The notes under the pieces are model-generated. The model was not told the DNA's origin and made no database searches. It worked only from the letters and a program-made list of their open reading frames with translations. A stretch of 44,825 nt of DNA from Chloroflexota bacterium. Its GTDB lineage: Bacteria; Chloroflexota; Limnocylindria; Limnocylindrales; CSP1-4. The stretch's first letter is position 1. Every line of letters starts with the position of its first letter. Location: positions 1-44,825 of the forward strand of contig CAKKPP010000003.1 in NCBI GenBank assembly GCA_919901745.1, given 5' to 3'. Made by a program: the position numbers and the translations under genes. Shown here one piece after another: positions 11,050 through 20,500 of this stretch.

Positions 11050-11055
11050 AGTGTA
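11050..11055 (-). promoter_or_regulatory. -10 element of the DHA2 MFS gene (leaderless type)
   Basis: On the minus strand TACACT stands 6 nt before the ATG at 11043, the spacing expected for a transcript that starts at the initiation codon. Confidence 0.45.
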
Positions 11056-11099
11056 ACGACGCAGTTCGGAACGACCCGCCTTCATCGCAACTCCGGGTC

Positions 11100-11128
11100 T
11101 TGACGGCTCGCGGTCTCGGCGATAGCAT
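11100..11128 (+). promoter_or_regulatory. Promoter of the arsR-PIM-like operon
   Basis: TTGACG (11100-11105), a 17-nt spacer and TAGCAT (11123-11128) form the best sigma-70-type promoter on this side of the window. Transcription would start near 11135, about 100 nt before the GTG of the ArsR gene. Confidence 0.7.
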
Positions 11129-11142
11129 CAACGAAGATTGAT
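11127..11142 (+). promoter_or_regulatory. Candidate ArsR operator
   Basis: An inverted repeat ATCAA-cgaaga-TTGAT overlaps the end of the -10 element and the start site. A further TTGAT copy and the small palindrome GCAT-TG-ATGC follow at 11151-11160. ATCAA/TTGAT half-sites are common in ArsR-family operators, and the next gene encodes such a regulator, so autorepression is the simplest reading. Confidence 0.55.
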
Positions 11143-11235
11143 ATAAAGTCGCATTGATGCGATCACCCCAAGCAATGCGGAGACCCTGCCCTGAGCCCCT
11201 CACCCGCCCGGATCCGTTCCACCATCGCGTCCGTC

Positions 11236-11550
11236 GTGGACGCCCCCGAAGAGTTGCGTGACGTCCGCCTGTTCCACAAGGCCCTGGCCGACGTCAACCG
11301 CCTGCGGATCGTCCAGCGCCTCGCTGTCGGCGAGGCGACCGTGACCGACCTGATCGATCACGTCGGGCTGAGCCAGCCGCTCGTGTCGTGGCACCTTGGC
11401 AAGCTGCGTCTGGCAGGCCTCGTCGATACTCGCAAGAGCGGCCGCGAGACGTTCTGCCGCATCGTCCCCGAGGCATTCGAGTCGTTCGTGGCACGGGAGC
11501 GGCTCGTGCTGGGCCTGGCAGCCCTCCGCCCTTCGAAGGCGGCCTCGTGA
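11236..11550 (+). CDS. ArsR-family transcriptional regulator
   Basis: A 104-residue winged-helix protein. The helix-turn-helix runs from LADVNRLRIVQRLAVG through EATVTDLIDHVGLSQPLVSWHLGKL, and the wing reads LVDTRKSGRETFCRIV. No CxC metal motif (ELCVCDL type) is present, so it is not a classical arsenic sensor; the ligand is unknown. GTG at 11236 is the first start codon in frame. It is the first gene of a seven-gene operon whose next gene starts inside its stop codon (GTGA), so the regulator is translationally coupled to the inositol-lipid genes. The candidate operator lies at its own promoter. Confidence 0.9.
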   Translation: MDAPEELRDVRLFHKALADVNRLRIVQRLAVGEATVTDLIDHVGLSQPLVSWHLGKLRLAGLVDTRKSGRETFCRIVPEAFESFVARERLVLGLAALRPSKAAS

Positions 11551-12272
11551 GCCGCCTCGTCGAACGACTCAGTGAACGCTCGATCCTCTCCATCGACGTG
11601 CGCGCCGCGGTGCGCGGGATGGCCGAGCCGATCGCGCGCGCGATCGGCCGGACCGGGCTGACCCCGAACCACCTGACCTTCATTGGCTTCGGGATCGCGA
11701 TCGTCGCGGCACTCGCCGCTGCTGCCAACGCGTGGCTCGCCGCCGGCCTGCTCGTGCTCTTCGGAGCGGTCTTCGATCTGTTGGACGGCTCACTCGCTCG
11801 GGCCACGGGCCGCACAAGCCGCCTCGGGGCGTTCTACGACTCGGTCTTCGATCGCGCTGGTGAGGGCGTGGTCTACGTCGGCGTCATCATCGGCTGCCTC
11901 GCGGCAGGGTTCCAGCTGGGTGCCATCCTCGCCACGTGGGCGAGCGTGGCCGCGCTGCTGGTGAGCTACACGCGAGCCAAGTCCGAGGGTCTCGGCTTCA
12001 CGCCCGGCACCGGGATGGCCAAAGTGGGCCTCGCACCGCGAGAGGTCCGCACCGTCATCCTCGTCGTCGCCCTGATCGGCACGTGGGTTGGCGGCGGGCT
12101 CGACATGGGCTCCCAGCTCATCGGGCGCGACTGGCGGTTCGGGATCGCCGTTGGCCCAGGCGCCGAGCCGTGGCTCGCTGACGCCTTGTCGGTTCTCGCC
12201 GTCCTCGCCACCATCACCGTCATCCAGCGCATCCTGCACGTCCGGAAGCAGGCCGCGGAGGACCGCGCCTGA
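11547..12272 (+). CDS. CDP-alcohol phosphatidyltransferase, probable phosphatidylinositol phosphate synthase
   Basis: An integral membrane enzyme of 241 residues that joins CDP-diacylglycerol to an alcohol. The catalytic signature DG-x2-AR-x8-G-x3-D-x3-D is complete: DGSLAR, then GAFYD and SVFD at about residues 78-102. About six hydrophobic helices follow the family pattern. The direct neighbour is inositol-3-phosphate synthase, and the operon continues with acyltransferases and a PimA-like enzyme as in the mycobacterial pgsA-patA-pimA cluster. The acceptor is therefore most likely inositol phosphate, giving phosphatidylinositol phosphate (inference from context). GTG 11547 overlaps the ArsR stop by 4 bp. 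A phosphatidylglycerophosphate synthase function is less likely but not excluded. Confidence 0.85.
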   Translation: MSRLVERLSERSILSIDVRAAVRGMAEPIARAIGRTGLTPNHLTFIGFGIAIVAALAAAANAWLAAGLLVLFGAVFDLLDGSLARATGRTSRLGAFYDSVFDRAGEGVVYVGVIIGCLAAGFQLGAILATWASVAALLVSYTRAKSEGLGFTPGTGMAKVGLAPREVRTVILVVALIGTWVGGGLDMGSQLIGRDWRFGIAVGPGAEPWLADALSVLAVLATITVIQRILHVRKQAAEDRA

Positions 12273-12360
12273 CCACGACGAGCCACCACATGACAACCCA
12301 GTCCACCGCCCATCCATCGATACCCACCAGCGAACCCTCAACGGAGAAGGAGCAGACAAC

Positions 12361-13596
12361 GTGAGCACGAACGGCAAGAGCAAGAACGGCGCCACGCCGG
12401 ACAACACGTGGGCCGGGTCCGGCCGCCGCGGCGACGGCAAGATTCGCGTCGCCATTATCGGCGTCGGGAACTGCGCCAGCAGCCTCGTCCAGGGCCGCTA
12501 CTACTACGAGGACGCCAAGGCGGACGATTTCGTCCCCGGCCTGATGCACGTCAGCCTCGGCGGGTATCACGTCCGTGATATCGACTTCGTCGCCGCCTTC
12601 GACATCGACAAGAACAAGGTCGGCAAGGACGTGTCGGAGGCGATCTACACGAAGCCGAACAACACGTACACCTTTCACAAGGTCCAGCCGATGGGCGTCA
12701 AGGTCGATCGCGGGATGACCCTCGACGGCCTCGGCAAGTACCTGAGCGAGATCATCGAGAAGGCGCCCGGCCCCACGGCCGACGTCGTCGGCATCCTCAA
12801 GGAGCGCGAGGTCGACGTCATGGTGTCGTACCTGCCGGTCGGCAGCGAGGACGCCACGAAGTGGTACGCCGAGCAGGCCCTCCAGGCAGGGGTCGCCTTC
12901 GTCAACGCGATCCCCGTGTTCATCGGGCGCGAGCCGTACTGGCAGCGTCGGTTCGCGGAGCGTGGCCTGCCGGTCATCGGTGACGACATCAAGAGCCAGG
13001 TCGGGGCGACGATCAGCCATCGGGTGCTGACGCGCCTGTTCATGGATCGGGGCGTTCGCCTCGATCGCACGTACCAGCTGAACTTCGGCGGCAACACGGA
13101 CTTCCTGAACATGCTCGAGCGCGAGCGCCTCGAGTCCAAGAAGATCAGCAAGACGAACGCCGTCACCTCGATGCTCGACTACGACCTCGACCCGGACGAC
13201 GTCCACGTGGGGCCCAGCGACCACGTGCCGTGGCTGCTCGACCGCAAGTGGTGCTACATCCGGATGGAGGGCACCACCTTCGGCGATGTGCCGCTGAACG
13301 CGGAGCTCAAGCTCGAGGTCTGGGACAGCCCGAACAGCGCCGGCGTCATCACCGACGCGATCCGCTGCCTGAAGTTGGGCCTCGATCGTGGGCTCAAGGG
13401 CACCCTCGTGGCTCCGTCGAGCTATTTCATGAAGAGCCCACCGCAGCAGATCCACGACGACATCGCGTTCAACCGCGTCGAGGCGTTCATCCGCGGCGAC
13501 GACAACGAGACGCTTGTCGGCACCGAGGCGCCGGTCAAGCGAACCCTGAAGAAGCTGGCCGGCAACAGGGCGAAGGTCGCCACCGCCGCGCAGTGA
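12361..13596 (+). CDS. ino1: Inositol-3-phosphate synthase (actinobacterial type)
   Basis: Converts glucose-6-phosphate to 1D-myo-inositol 3-phosphate with NAD as internal redox cofactor. The Rossmann motif is [16 protein letters not shown] (about residues 31-46). Conserved blocks include [41 protein letters not shown] and [13 protein letters not shown], and the C-terminal [15 protein letters not shown]. The 411-residue length is slightly longer than the mycobacterial Ino1 because of a Ser/Asn/Lys-rich N-terminal tail. The GTG start is preceded by a clear GGAG about 10 nt upstream. The 88-nt gap before it is the only real gap in the operon and contains no other gene. It supplies the head group for the enzyme encoded just upstream. 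Confidence 0.95.
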   Translation: MSTNGKSKNGATPDNTWAGSGRRGDGKIRVAIIGVGNCASSLVQGRYYYEDAKADDFVPGLMHVSLGGYHVRDIDFVAAFDIDKNKVGKDVSEAIYTKPNNTYTFHKVQPMGVKVDRGMTLDGLGKYLSEIIEKAPGPTADVVGILKEREVDVMVSYLPVGSEDATKWYAEQALQAGVAFVNAIPVFIGREPYWQRRFAERGLPVIGDDIKSQVGATISHRVLTRLFMDRGVRLDRTYQLNFGGNTDFLNMLERERLESKKISKTNAVTSMLDYDLDPDDVHVGPSDHVPWLLDRKWCYIRMEGTTFGDVPLNAELKLEVWDSPNSAGVITDAIRCLKLGLDRGLKGTLVAPSSYFMKSPPQQIHDDIAFNRVEAFIRGDDNETLVGTEAPVKRTLKKLAGNRAKVATAAQ

Positions 13597-14606
13597 CATC
13601 GGGAGAGCGACGTCTCGAGGCGCCCCACCGGCGGCTCGAGGCGGGTCCCCGGCTGCTCGAGAAGACGGTCGTCACGGCCTACCGGACGGCCGCCTGGGTC
13701 ATCGGACGCGTCCCACCCGCCATTTCGCGGGCGCTGATCGGTCGTGGCGCCCAGCTCTCGTACCTGGTGTGGCCGTCCAAGCGCGGCTGGTCGAACGCGA
13801 ACTTCGGCCATGTCCTCGGGCTGCCGCCGGGCGATCCGCGCGTGCGGCGGATGGCCCTCGCCGCGTACCGCGAGTACGCGACGTACATCGTCGAGGTGAT
13901 GCGCCTGCCCCGGATGTCGCGCGAGCGCGCCGCCGCGCTCGTGTCCGACATCGAGCTGGATCGCGTGGTGGAGATCTGGCGGGAATCCGAAGGCGGGCTC
14001 ATCTTCGCGGTGGGCCACGTCGGCAACAACGAAGCGGTTGCGGCCGGCGTCGCCGGCCGAGGGATGCCGATCAGCGTCGTCGCCGACGATTCGGCCTACC
14101 CGGAACTGTTCGAGGACTTCCGGGCCCTCCGCGAGTCGTGGGGGATCCACGTGATCCCGTGGCGCAACCTGCGCGAGATCTTTGCGGTCCTGCGCAAGCG
14201 CGAGATGCTCGCCTTGCTCGTCGACTGGGGCTATCGTCCGGACGGCATCCCGGTCCGCCTGTTCGACGCGTGGACGACGCTTCCGGCGGGCCCGGCGAGT
14301 CTCGCAGCGAAGACGAAGTCACGGATCCTGCCGATCACGATCCGTCGCGCAGGACCGGAGTCGTTCCATGTCTCCTGGGCCGATCCCATCGAGGTGGCCT
14401 CGATGGAACCGGCCGAATTGCAGCGGGCGACCCAGGCGATGGCCGACGCGCTCGCCACGTCGATCGGGGCGGCACCCAGCCAGTGGTACTCGTTCAAGCC
14501 CATGTGGCCGGCAACGGCGGCGGAGCAGGCTGGACTCGAGGCGCGGGCGGCGGCCATGTCGGCTGGGACGGCGCCGTCGGGCGCAGCGGCAGATCCAATC
14601 GCGTGA
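13593..14606 (+). CDS. LpxL/PatA-family lysophospholipid acyltransferase (first copy)
   Basis: A 337-residue membrane-associated acyltransferase of the lauroyl/myristoyl family, to which the mycobacterial PIM acyltransferase PatA belongs. The catalytic HX4(D/E) motif is VGHVGNNE, in the expected position after a helical N-terminal half. The [19 protein letters not shown] and [16 protein letters not shown] segments match the family acceptor-binding region. In this operon it would acylate a mannose or inositol of a PI-mannoside (inference). GTG 13593 overlaps the ino1 stop (GTGA). The N-terminal 20 residues come from a short imperfect DNA repeat (CGGCTCGAGGCG-like) and may not be structured. 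Confidence 0.86.
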   Translation: MTSGERRLEAPHRRLEAGPRLLEKTVVTAYRTAAWVIGRVPPAISRALIGRGAQLSYLVWPSKRGWSNANFGHVLGLPPGDPRVRRMALAAYREYATYIVEVMRLPRMSRERAAALVSDIELDRVVEIWRESEGGLIFAVGHVGNNEAVAAGVAGRGMPISVVADDSAYPELFEDFRALRESWGIHVIPWRNLREIFAVLRKREMLALLVDWGYRPDGIPVRLFDAWTTLPAGPASLAAKTKSRILPITIRRAGPESFHVSWADPIEVASMEPAELQRATQAMADALATSIGAAPSQWYSFKPMWPATAAEQAGLEARAAAMSAGTAPSGAAADPIA

Positions 14607-15538
14607 CGATCGGCGAGCGGATCCGCGGCGCCGCCCTGGATGCCCTGTCATGGGTTGTCTGCCGCCTTCCCGAAGGAGGCCTCATTCGGCTCGCCGAGCT
14701 GATCGGCGACGTCTGGTACCGCGTCACGCCGGAGCGGCGCGCCGTCGGTCGGGGGAATCTGGGCCGGGTCGTGGCAGCGCTCGCGGCATCGGGTCGCGGA
14801 GGACCACGGGTCGCCGCCGCGGCGGACTCGCCGGCGGCACTCGAGCGGCTCGTACGGTCCGCCTATCGCCACGCCGCGCGCTACTACCTAGAGATGATCC
14901 GGACTCCGGCGATGACTCCGGCCTACCTTCGGGATCGATTGATCGTCGAGACACCCGATGTTGTCGAGGCGGCGTTTGCCCCCGATGCGCCCGTGATCTT
15001 CGTCGGCCTCCACTTCGGAGCGATCGAGTTGCCGGCGCTGTACCTCACGAACCGGACCGGCCGTCCGACAACCGGACCCATGGAGACCCTGGCCGATCCC
15101 GCGGTGCAGGCCTGGATCGTCCGGTCGCGGGGCGCGGCGGGGATCAACATCGTCGACATCAAGGCGGCCCGGCGAGCGCTGCTGGCGGCCCTCCGCCGCG
15201 GGGAATCCGTTGGCCTCGTGGCCGACCGGGACATCCTGGGCAGCGGCCTCGAGCTGCCGTTCTTCGGGGCACCGGCGCGCTTTCCGGTCGGCCCGGCCCT
15301 CCTGGCGCTCGAGTCGGGAGCGCCGCTGTTCGTGGCCTCGGTTCGGCGTGCCGATGGCGGCCGTTACCGCGGGCGCCTGCAGGCCGCGCCCATTCCCGCC
15401 GAAGGGACGCGGCGCGAGCGACTCGGGGCGGCCATGGCGGCCCTCGTGACGGCGTTCGAGGATGCCATCGCCCAGGCACCGGACCAGTGGTGGGCGGCGT
15501 TCTTCCCCATCTGGACCGACCCGGAGGCGGTGCGGTGA
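14603..15538 (+). CDS. LpxL/PatA-family acyltransferase (second copy)
   Basis: A 311-residue paralogue of the preceding gene, overlapping it by 4 bp (GTGA). The catalytic motif is GLHFGAIE (HX4E) and the downstream block reads VADRDILGSGLELPFFG, close to the LpxL/HtrB pattern with ADRDxxGxG and the PFFGxPA motif. The two copies are clearly divergent from one another, so they probably acylate different positions. The family transfers fatty acyl groups to sugar hydroxyls of lipid substrates at the cytoplasmic membrane. Confidence 0.86.
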   Translation: MTIGERIRGAALDALSWVVCRLPEGGLIRLAELIGDVWYRVTPERRAVGRGNLGRVVAALAASGRGGPRVAAAADSPAALERLVRSAYRHAARYYLEMIRTPAMTPAYLRDRLIVETPDVVEAAFAPDAPVIFVGLHFGAIELPALYLTNRTGRPTTGPMETLADPAVQAWIVRSRGAAGINIVDIKAARRALLAALRRGESVGLVADRDILGSGLELPFFGAPARFPVGPALLALESGAPLFVASVRRADGGRYRGRLQAAPIPAEGTRRERLGAAMAALVTAFEDAIAQAPDQWWAAFFPIWTDPEAVR

Positions 15539-16335
15539 CCGCGCGCCTCGGGCGGGCGGACCTGCACATTCATACGCTCGCATCCGACGGAACGGCCGGC
15601 GTCGAGGAGATCCTCGATGTCGTCGAGCACGGCACGGACCTCGACGTGATCGCGATCACCGATCACGAGCGAATCGACGCTGCCCTCGTCGCGCGATCGA
15701 TGACCGTCGATCGGGGACTCCGCGCCGAGGTCATCGTCGGCGAGGAGATCACGACCCGCGGCGGACACCTGCTGGGACTGTTTCTCGAGCGCCCGCTGCC
15801 GTCGCTGCGCTCGCTCCGCTGGACCATCGCGGCGATCCACGACCAGGGGGGCCTGGCCATCCCGGCCCATCCGCTTGTGCCGTATCCGCTGTGCGCCCAG
15901 GGCTTCGCGCTGCGCCGGCTCCTGGCCGACGCCGATCCGCGCTACCACCCCGACGCCATCGAAACCTTCAACCCGACGGCGCTCGGGCGCCCGTGGCACG
16001 GCCGCGTCGTCGCGTTTGCCGATGAGCACGGCCTTGCCCGCGTCGGCAACTCCGATGCCCACACGACGGCGGCCATCGGCGCCGGCTGGACCACGTTCCC
16101 GGGGCGGACCGCCGACGATCTTCGCCGGGCGGTGCTCGCCCGCCAGACCAACCACCACGGGACCTTCCACGGGACGACCGGCCAGTTCTCGACCTTGGGA
16201 CGTCAGCTCCGGAAATACGGCCGCGACGCGCGCGACAATGTGGCCGGGATCGTGCGCGGCGATGGGACGCGGCGCGATCTCGGCTACCCCGGCGGCCGCC
16301 AGCGGCCGCCTCGGTTTGAGGACAGAGCGCAGTGA
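15535..16335 (+). CDS. PHP-domain metal-dependent phosphoesterase
   Basis: A 266-residue PHP protein with the full set of predicted metal ligands: motif I LHIHTLASDG, motif II AITDHERID, the Glu and His of GEEITTRGGHLLGL, the His of AIPAHPLVPY, and the final GNSDAHTTAAIG. PHP enzymes of this size hydrolyse phosphate esters or phosphodiesters with two or three metals. The C-terminal tail (about residues 225-266) is basic and could contact membrane. It sits between the acyltransferases and the PimA-like gene with 4-bp overlaps on both sides. That position makes it a candidate phosphatase for phosphatidylinositol phosphate (inference). A nucleotide or sugar phosphatase role is the alternative. 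Confidence 0.88.
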   Translation: MTARLGRADLHIHTLASDGTAGVEEILDVVEHGTDLDVIAITDHERIDAALVARSMTVDRGLRAEVIVGEEITTRGGHLLGLFLERPLPSLRSLRWTIAAIHDQGGLAIPAHPLVPYPLCAQGFALRRLLADADPRYHPDAIETFNPTALGRPWHGRVVAFADEHGLARVGNSDAHTTAAIGAGWTTFPGRTADDLRRAVLARQTNHHGTFHGTTGQFSTLGRQLRKYGRDARDNVAGIVRGDGTRRDLGYPGGRQRPPRFEDRAQ

Positions 16336-17513
16336 AGATCGGCCTGGTCACGCCGTACGTGTACCCGGACCCGGGCGGGGTCAACCAGCACGTGCGCTAC
16401 CTGTACGAGAACCTCCGCCTGCGCGGCCACGACGTGCGGATCCTGACCAGCTCGCATGGCCTGCAACGCGCGTCCCAGGGCGACGTGATTCGCATCGGCA
16501 AGGGCTTCTCGATGCCGACCAATGGCTCGGTGGGCACGATCACCCTCTCGCCGCGCTACGTCTCGCAGGTCAGCGACGTGCTCGAGCGAGAGCGCTTCGA
16601 CCTGCTTCACTTTCACGAGCCGTTCGTGCCGTTCCTCTCGCTCATCGTCCTGCGCCAGTCGACGAGCGTGAACGTTGCCACGTTCCATGCCTTCGGCGGG
16701 TTTTCACCCGCGTACGAATTCGGCAGCCGCGTGATGGGATCGTATGCCGGGCGGCTGCACGGCCGGATCGCCGTGTCCGCGGCCGCGCGGCACTTCATCG
16801 ATCGATTCTTCCCGGGCGACTATCGGGTCATCCCCAACGGCGTCGACACCGAGCGATTCCACCGAGCGGTCCCGATCGCGCGCTGGCAGGACGGAACGAA
16901 GAACCTCCTGTTCGTCGGCCGGCACGAACCGCGCAAGGGCCTGCTCGACCTGCTCAAGGCCTACCGGATCCTGCGCAAGACCGGCTGCAACTGCCGGCTC
17001 CTCGTGGTCGGAACCGGGCCGCAGGAGCGCGAGGCCCGGCGGTATGTCATGACCCGGAAGCTGGGCGGGGTCGAGTTCCTGGGCCGGGTCTCCGACGACG
17101 AGAAGGCGCAGTTGTTCAAGACGGCCGATGTGTACGTTTCGCCAGCCACCGGCGGCGAGTCATTCGGGATCGTGCTCCTCGAGGCCATGGCCGCCGGCAC
17201 CCCGATCGTGTGCAGCGATATCCACGGCTACAAGGGGGTCGTCCGGCGCGGCCGCGAAGGGATCCTCGTGCCGCCACGCAAGCCGAAGGCGATCGCCGGC
17301 GGGATCGCCCAGCTGCTTGCCGACGACGACCTCCGCCGGTCGATGGCGGACAACGGGCTGGTCCGGGCCGAGGATTTCAGCTGGGAACGGGTCACCGCAA
17401 GGGTCGACGACTACTACGGTTTCGTCATCCGGCGCCTCGCCGCCCAGGGCGCCCTGCCGTCGGGCTTCCATGCCGACATCCCGGTACCTCCGAAGGTGGC
17501 CGCGACCGCCTGA
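16332..17513 (+). CDS. GT4 glycosyltransferase, PimA-like mannosyltransferase
   Basis: A 393-residue GT-B fold enzyme. The N-terminal domain opens with KIGLVTPYVYPDPGGVNQHV, has the NGSV segment seen in PimA, and the acceptor-side HFHEPFVPFLSL. The C-terminal donor domain carries IPNGVD, LLFVGRHEPRKG and the EX7E motif GGESFGIVLLEAMAAGTPIV. The match to mycobacterial PimA, which adds the first mannose to phosphatidylinositol on the cytoplasmic face, extends over the whole length as far as I can align it by eye. Together with the upstream PI and acyltransferase genes this supports a PIM-like product. GTG 16332 overlaps the PHP stop. It ends 6 nt before the convergent fused GT gene. Confidence 0.88.
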   Translation: MKIGLVTPYVYPDPGGVNQHVRYLYENLRLRGHDVRILTSSHGLQRASQGDVIRIGKGFSMPTNGSVGTITLSPRYVSQVSDVLERERFDLLHFHEPFVPFLSLIVLRQSTSVNVATFHAFGGFSPAYEFGSRVMGSYAGRLHGRIAVSAAARHFIDRFFPGDYRVIPNGVDTERFHRAVPIARWQDGTKNLLFVGRHEPRKGLLDLLKAYRILRKTGCNCRLLVVGTGPQEREARRYVMTRKLGGVEFLGRVSDDEKAQLFKTADVYVSPATGGESFGIVLLEAMAAGTPIVCSDIHGYKGVVRRGREGILVPPRKPKAIAGGIAQLLADDDLRRSMADNGLVRAEDFSWERVTARVDDYYGFVIRRLAAQGALPSGFHADIPVPPKVAATA

Positions 17514-17519
17514 CGGGCC

Positions 17520-20500
17520 TCAGCCGTCGCCGACCACGCTCGATTCGGTGATCGATGCGTCCCCGCCGTCGGCCTCCACGGCGCGCTCCGCGAGGGCGAT
17601 TCGCCAGACCCATGCGCTGTAGCTGATCACGACGACGGTGATCGTCAGCGCGATCAGGAGCACCGCGGGCCCGATCCCGATCAGTGACGGCCCTTCGACG
17701 TTCCGGTCGACGGTGCTGACGGGAAACTGGAACGGGTACAGGTAGGTGGGAATGATGCCCTGGTAGGCGTTGACGAGAGCGCTGGGCAGCGGGAGCGCCG
17801 ACAGGTTCGGATAGGCGACGACGAACCAGCCCGCGATCGCCACGATCGCGCCGGCCACGAAGCGATGTGCGTCGCGTGCGGTGGCCACGAACACGGCGAG
17901 CGCGCCGAGCGGGATGAACAGGAGCAGCGCGACGGGCTCGACGGGCACCGACCGAAGGTCGACGATCGGCGTGTCCGGAACGACGGCCATCGCCACGACC
18001 ATGACCACGGTGGTCGCCGCGGCCGTCGCCACGAGGCGCACCAGGCGGCGCACGTCTCCCGATTGGGAGGTGTCCGGGTCGACGCCATCCTCAAGACCGC
18101 GATCGCCCAGTGCGAGGACGTCGCGGAGGATGAGCACGATGCCGACGCCCACCACGATCGCGATCGCCAGCGTGCGGCCGGTCAGCAGGAATTCGGGGAT
18201 GACCGTCGGGCAGGCCCGAGAGCTGGGTGCCACCGACTCGACGCCCACGAACCCGCACAGCGGACGATGCAACAACCACATGGCCGCCGGCGCGAGGAGG
18301 GCGGCGGCGGCGGCCAGACGGGCAAGGAGCCAGGTCCGGCGGGATGCGCCGTGCCACAGCTCGGCGAGGAAATAGGCGAAGGCGAGGATCACGAACGGCA
18401 GGCTCGTGTACCAGTGGTATTGGAACGCGGCCCGGTCGATCCGCGACCAGGACAGCCACTGGAAGGCGAGGGCGATCATCACCATCGCAAGGGCCAGGCT
18501 GCGTCGCCGGTAGGCCTGCCATGCGGCGAACACCATCGCAGGGATCGCCAGCCACCACGTGATCAGGTTCCCGGCGTCATAGATCGCCGCCGACGTACCG
18601 CCGGCGAACCCACCCTGGTAGAACCAGACAGGCTTGAGGTCGAATGGCCACGCCCACCACGGCGACGACGCCGCATGGGCCGCGGTGAGCGTGTTGTGGT
18701 AGCGGTACATCTGGGCCGTCAGGTCGAGCAGCGTCTGCCCCGTCGCGCCGTCCGGCCAGCCCGTGACGATCGCGTGCCCCTGCATGGCGGCCCACGGCAG
18801 GTAGGACGCGACGTAGATCCCGATCGGCAGCGCGAGCAGGCACAGGGCCATCCATGCCGCCGGCAGACCGTACCCGGAGCCGAGGCGGAGCCAGCCGCCA
18901 GGTGCCGCGACGGGGCGCTCCAGCAGTGCCACCGGGTCGTCGGGCGCGGGAGGACCGGCGGCCGGCCCGAAGCCCAGGCGGCCGGCGCAGACGAACGCCC
19001 CCTGGATCGCCGCCGAGGCGGCCGTCAAGCTGATCGCGAGCAGGAGCGGGCTGACCATCGAGCCTTCGGCGAACGGCACCGTCAGGCGGCCCGTGGCCAC
19101 GGCGAGTGCCGCCACGGCAACGCCACCCAGGATCGGGACCGCGACCGCAAAGCGGTGTTCCGTCCGGGTCCAGGCGATTGGACGCAGCACCGAGACGACG
19201 GCCGCCAACAGGGTGAGCGAGACCATGATCAGCAGGAACAGGAGATTGCCCGCGCCTTGTCCTTCGGGCACGCTGATCGCCAGGTACCCCAGGACCGTGG
19301 TCCCACCGAGGAGCGCGAGAACAACGAGCACGCGGCCCAGCGCGCTTCGGATGAGGATCAGCAGGCCGATCGCAGCGATCGCATAGGCGGCCACCCACTT
19401 CGCCGACAGGGCCAGTCCGAGCATCGCACCGATGGCCGGCATGGCCAGCCAGAACGCGCCCCGCCAGCGCCACCAGCCGGTCCAGATCGCTGCGAAGAGC
19501 AGGTAGGCCGCGAGGACGAACATCCCGACGTAGGCGTCGTTCATCGCGATCCGCGACTGGACGAACAGCATCCCTTCCGCCACGACGAGCACGGCGGCGA
19601 GGACGGCCACGCTCCGCCGCCGGAAGAGAACCCGCGCCAGGAGGTACATCAGCGCGGCCATGACCACGCCGGCGATCACGCCGGGGAGCCGCCACGCGAA
19701 CGCGTGCTGGCCGACGGCCACCGCGGCGACCCGTCCGTCGGCGGCAAACGCCAGGAGCTGTTCACGGTCGCTCGACGGGTACCGGCCGTTCGCGTCCAGC
19801 CCCAGGGCGACGGGCGCGAACGGGAGGGGTGCGTCGGCATAGACGGCATCACCGTGGGGTTCGATGACATAGACCGTCAGCGGACCGTCGGCGGCGTTCG
19901 AACCCTGGGTGCGGCCGAGAACATGCACCTGCTGGGTTGCATCGTCATAGCCGATCCAGCTGCCGGCGCCGGGGAGGGCGAACGAACGGCGCAAGGACGG
20001 GCCGCCCTTGGCCGACTCGCCGCTGGTGATGATCACGGCCACGCTCGGGCCGGTCGGCGACGCGTTGGTGGCATACAGCCGGTCGTCGTCGATTCCCGTC
20101 GCCCTCGCCAGACCCTGGGCGCCGCCGACCAGGTCAATCGTGGACACCACGGCACCGCTGGATCCGTCGAGGAAGACGACCCCGGCCTGGCCCGCCACGG
20201 CAACCCGGGCGATCTCACCGACGGCAATACCCGGAAGGCGTCCGTCCGTGATCGCGGCGTCGAGCGCCGTTCGTGTTTCCGCCGAAGGTGCGGGCCCGAG
20301 AACAACCTCACCCTCGCCCGTGGCCAGCCTGGCTGCGTAGTCCGCGGCGTCGCCACCGACGATGCTCGCGAGAGCGGCGGCCACGGCCGAACGATCGCCG
20401 ACCGATGCCGGCGTCGCGATCACGGCCGAGCCGGAACCCGCGTCGGCGAGTGCCGGCCGCCCGCCGGCCACCGTCTGCGAGGCACCGGCGACGACGGTCC

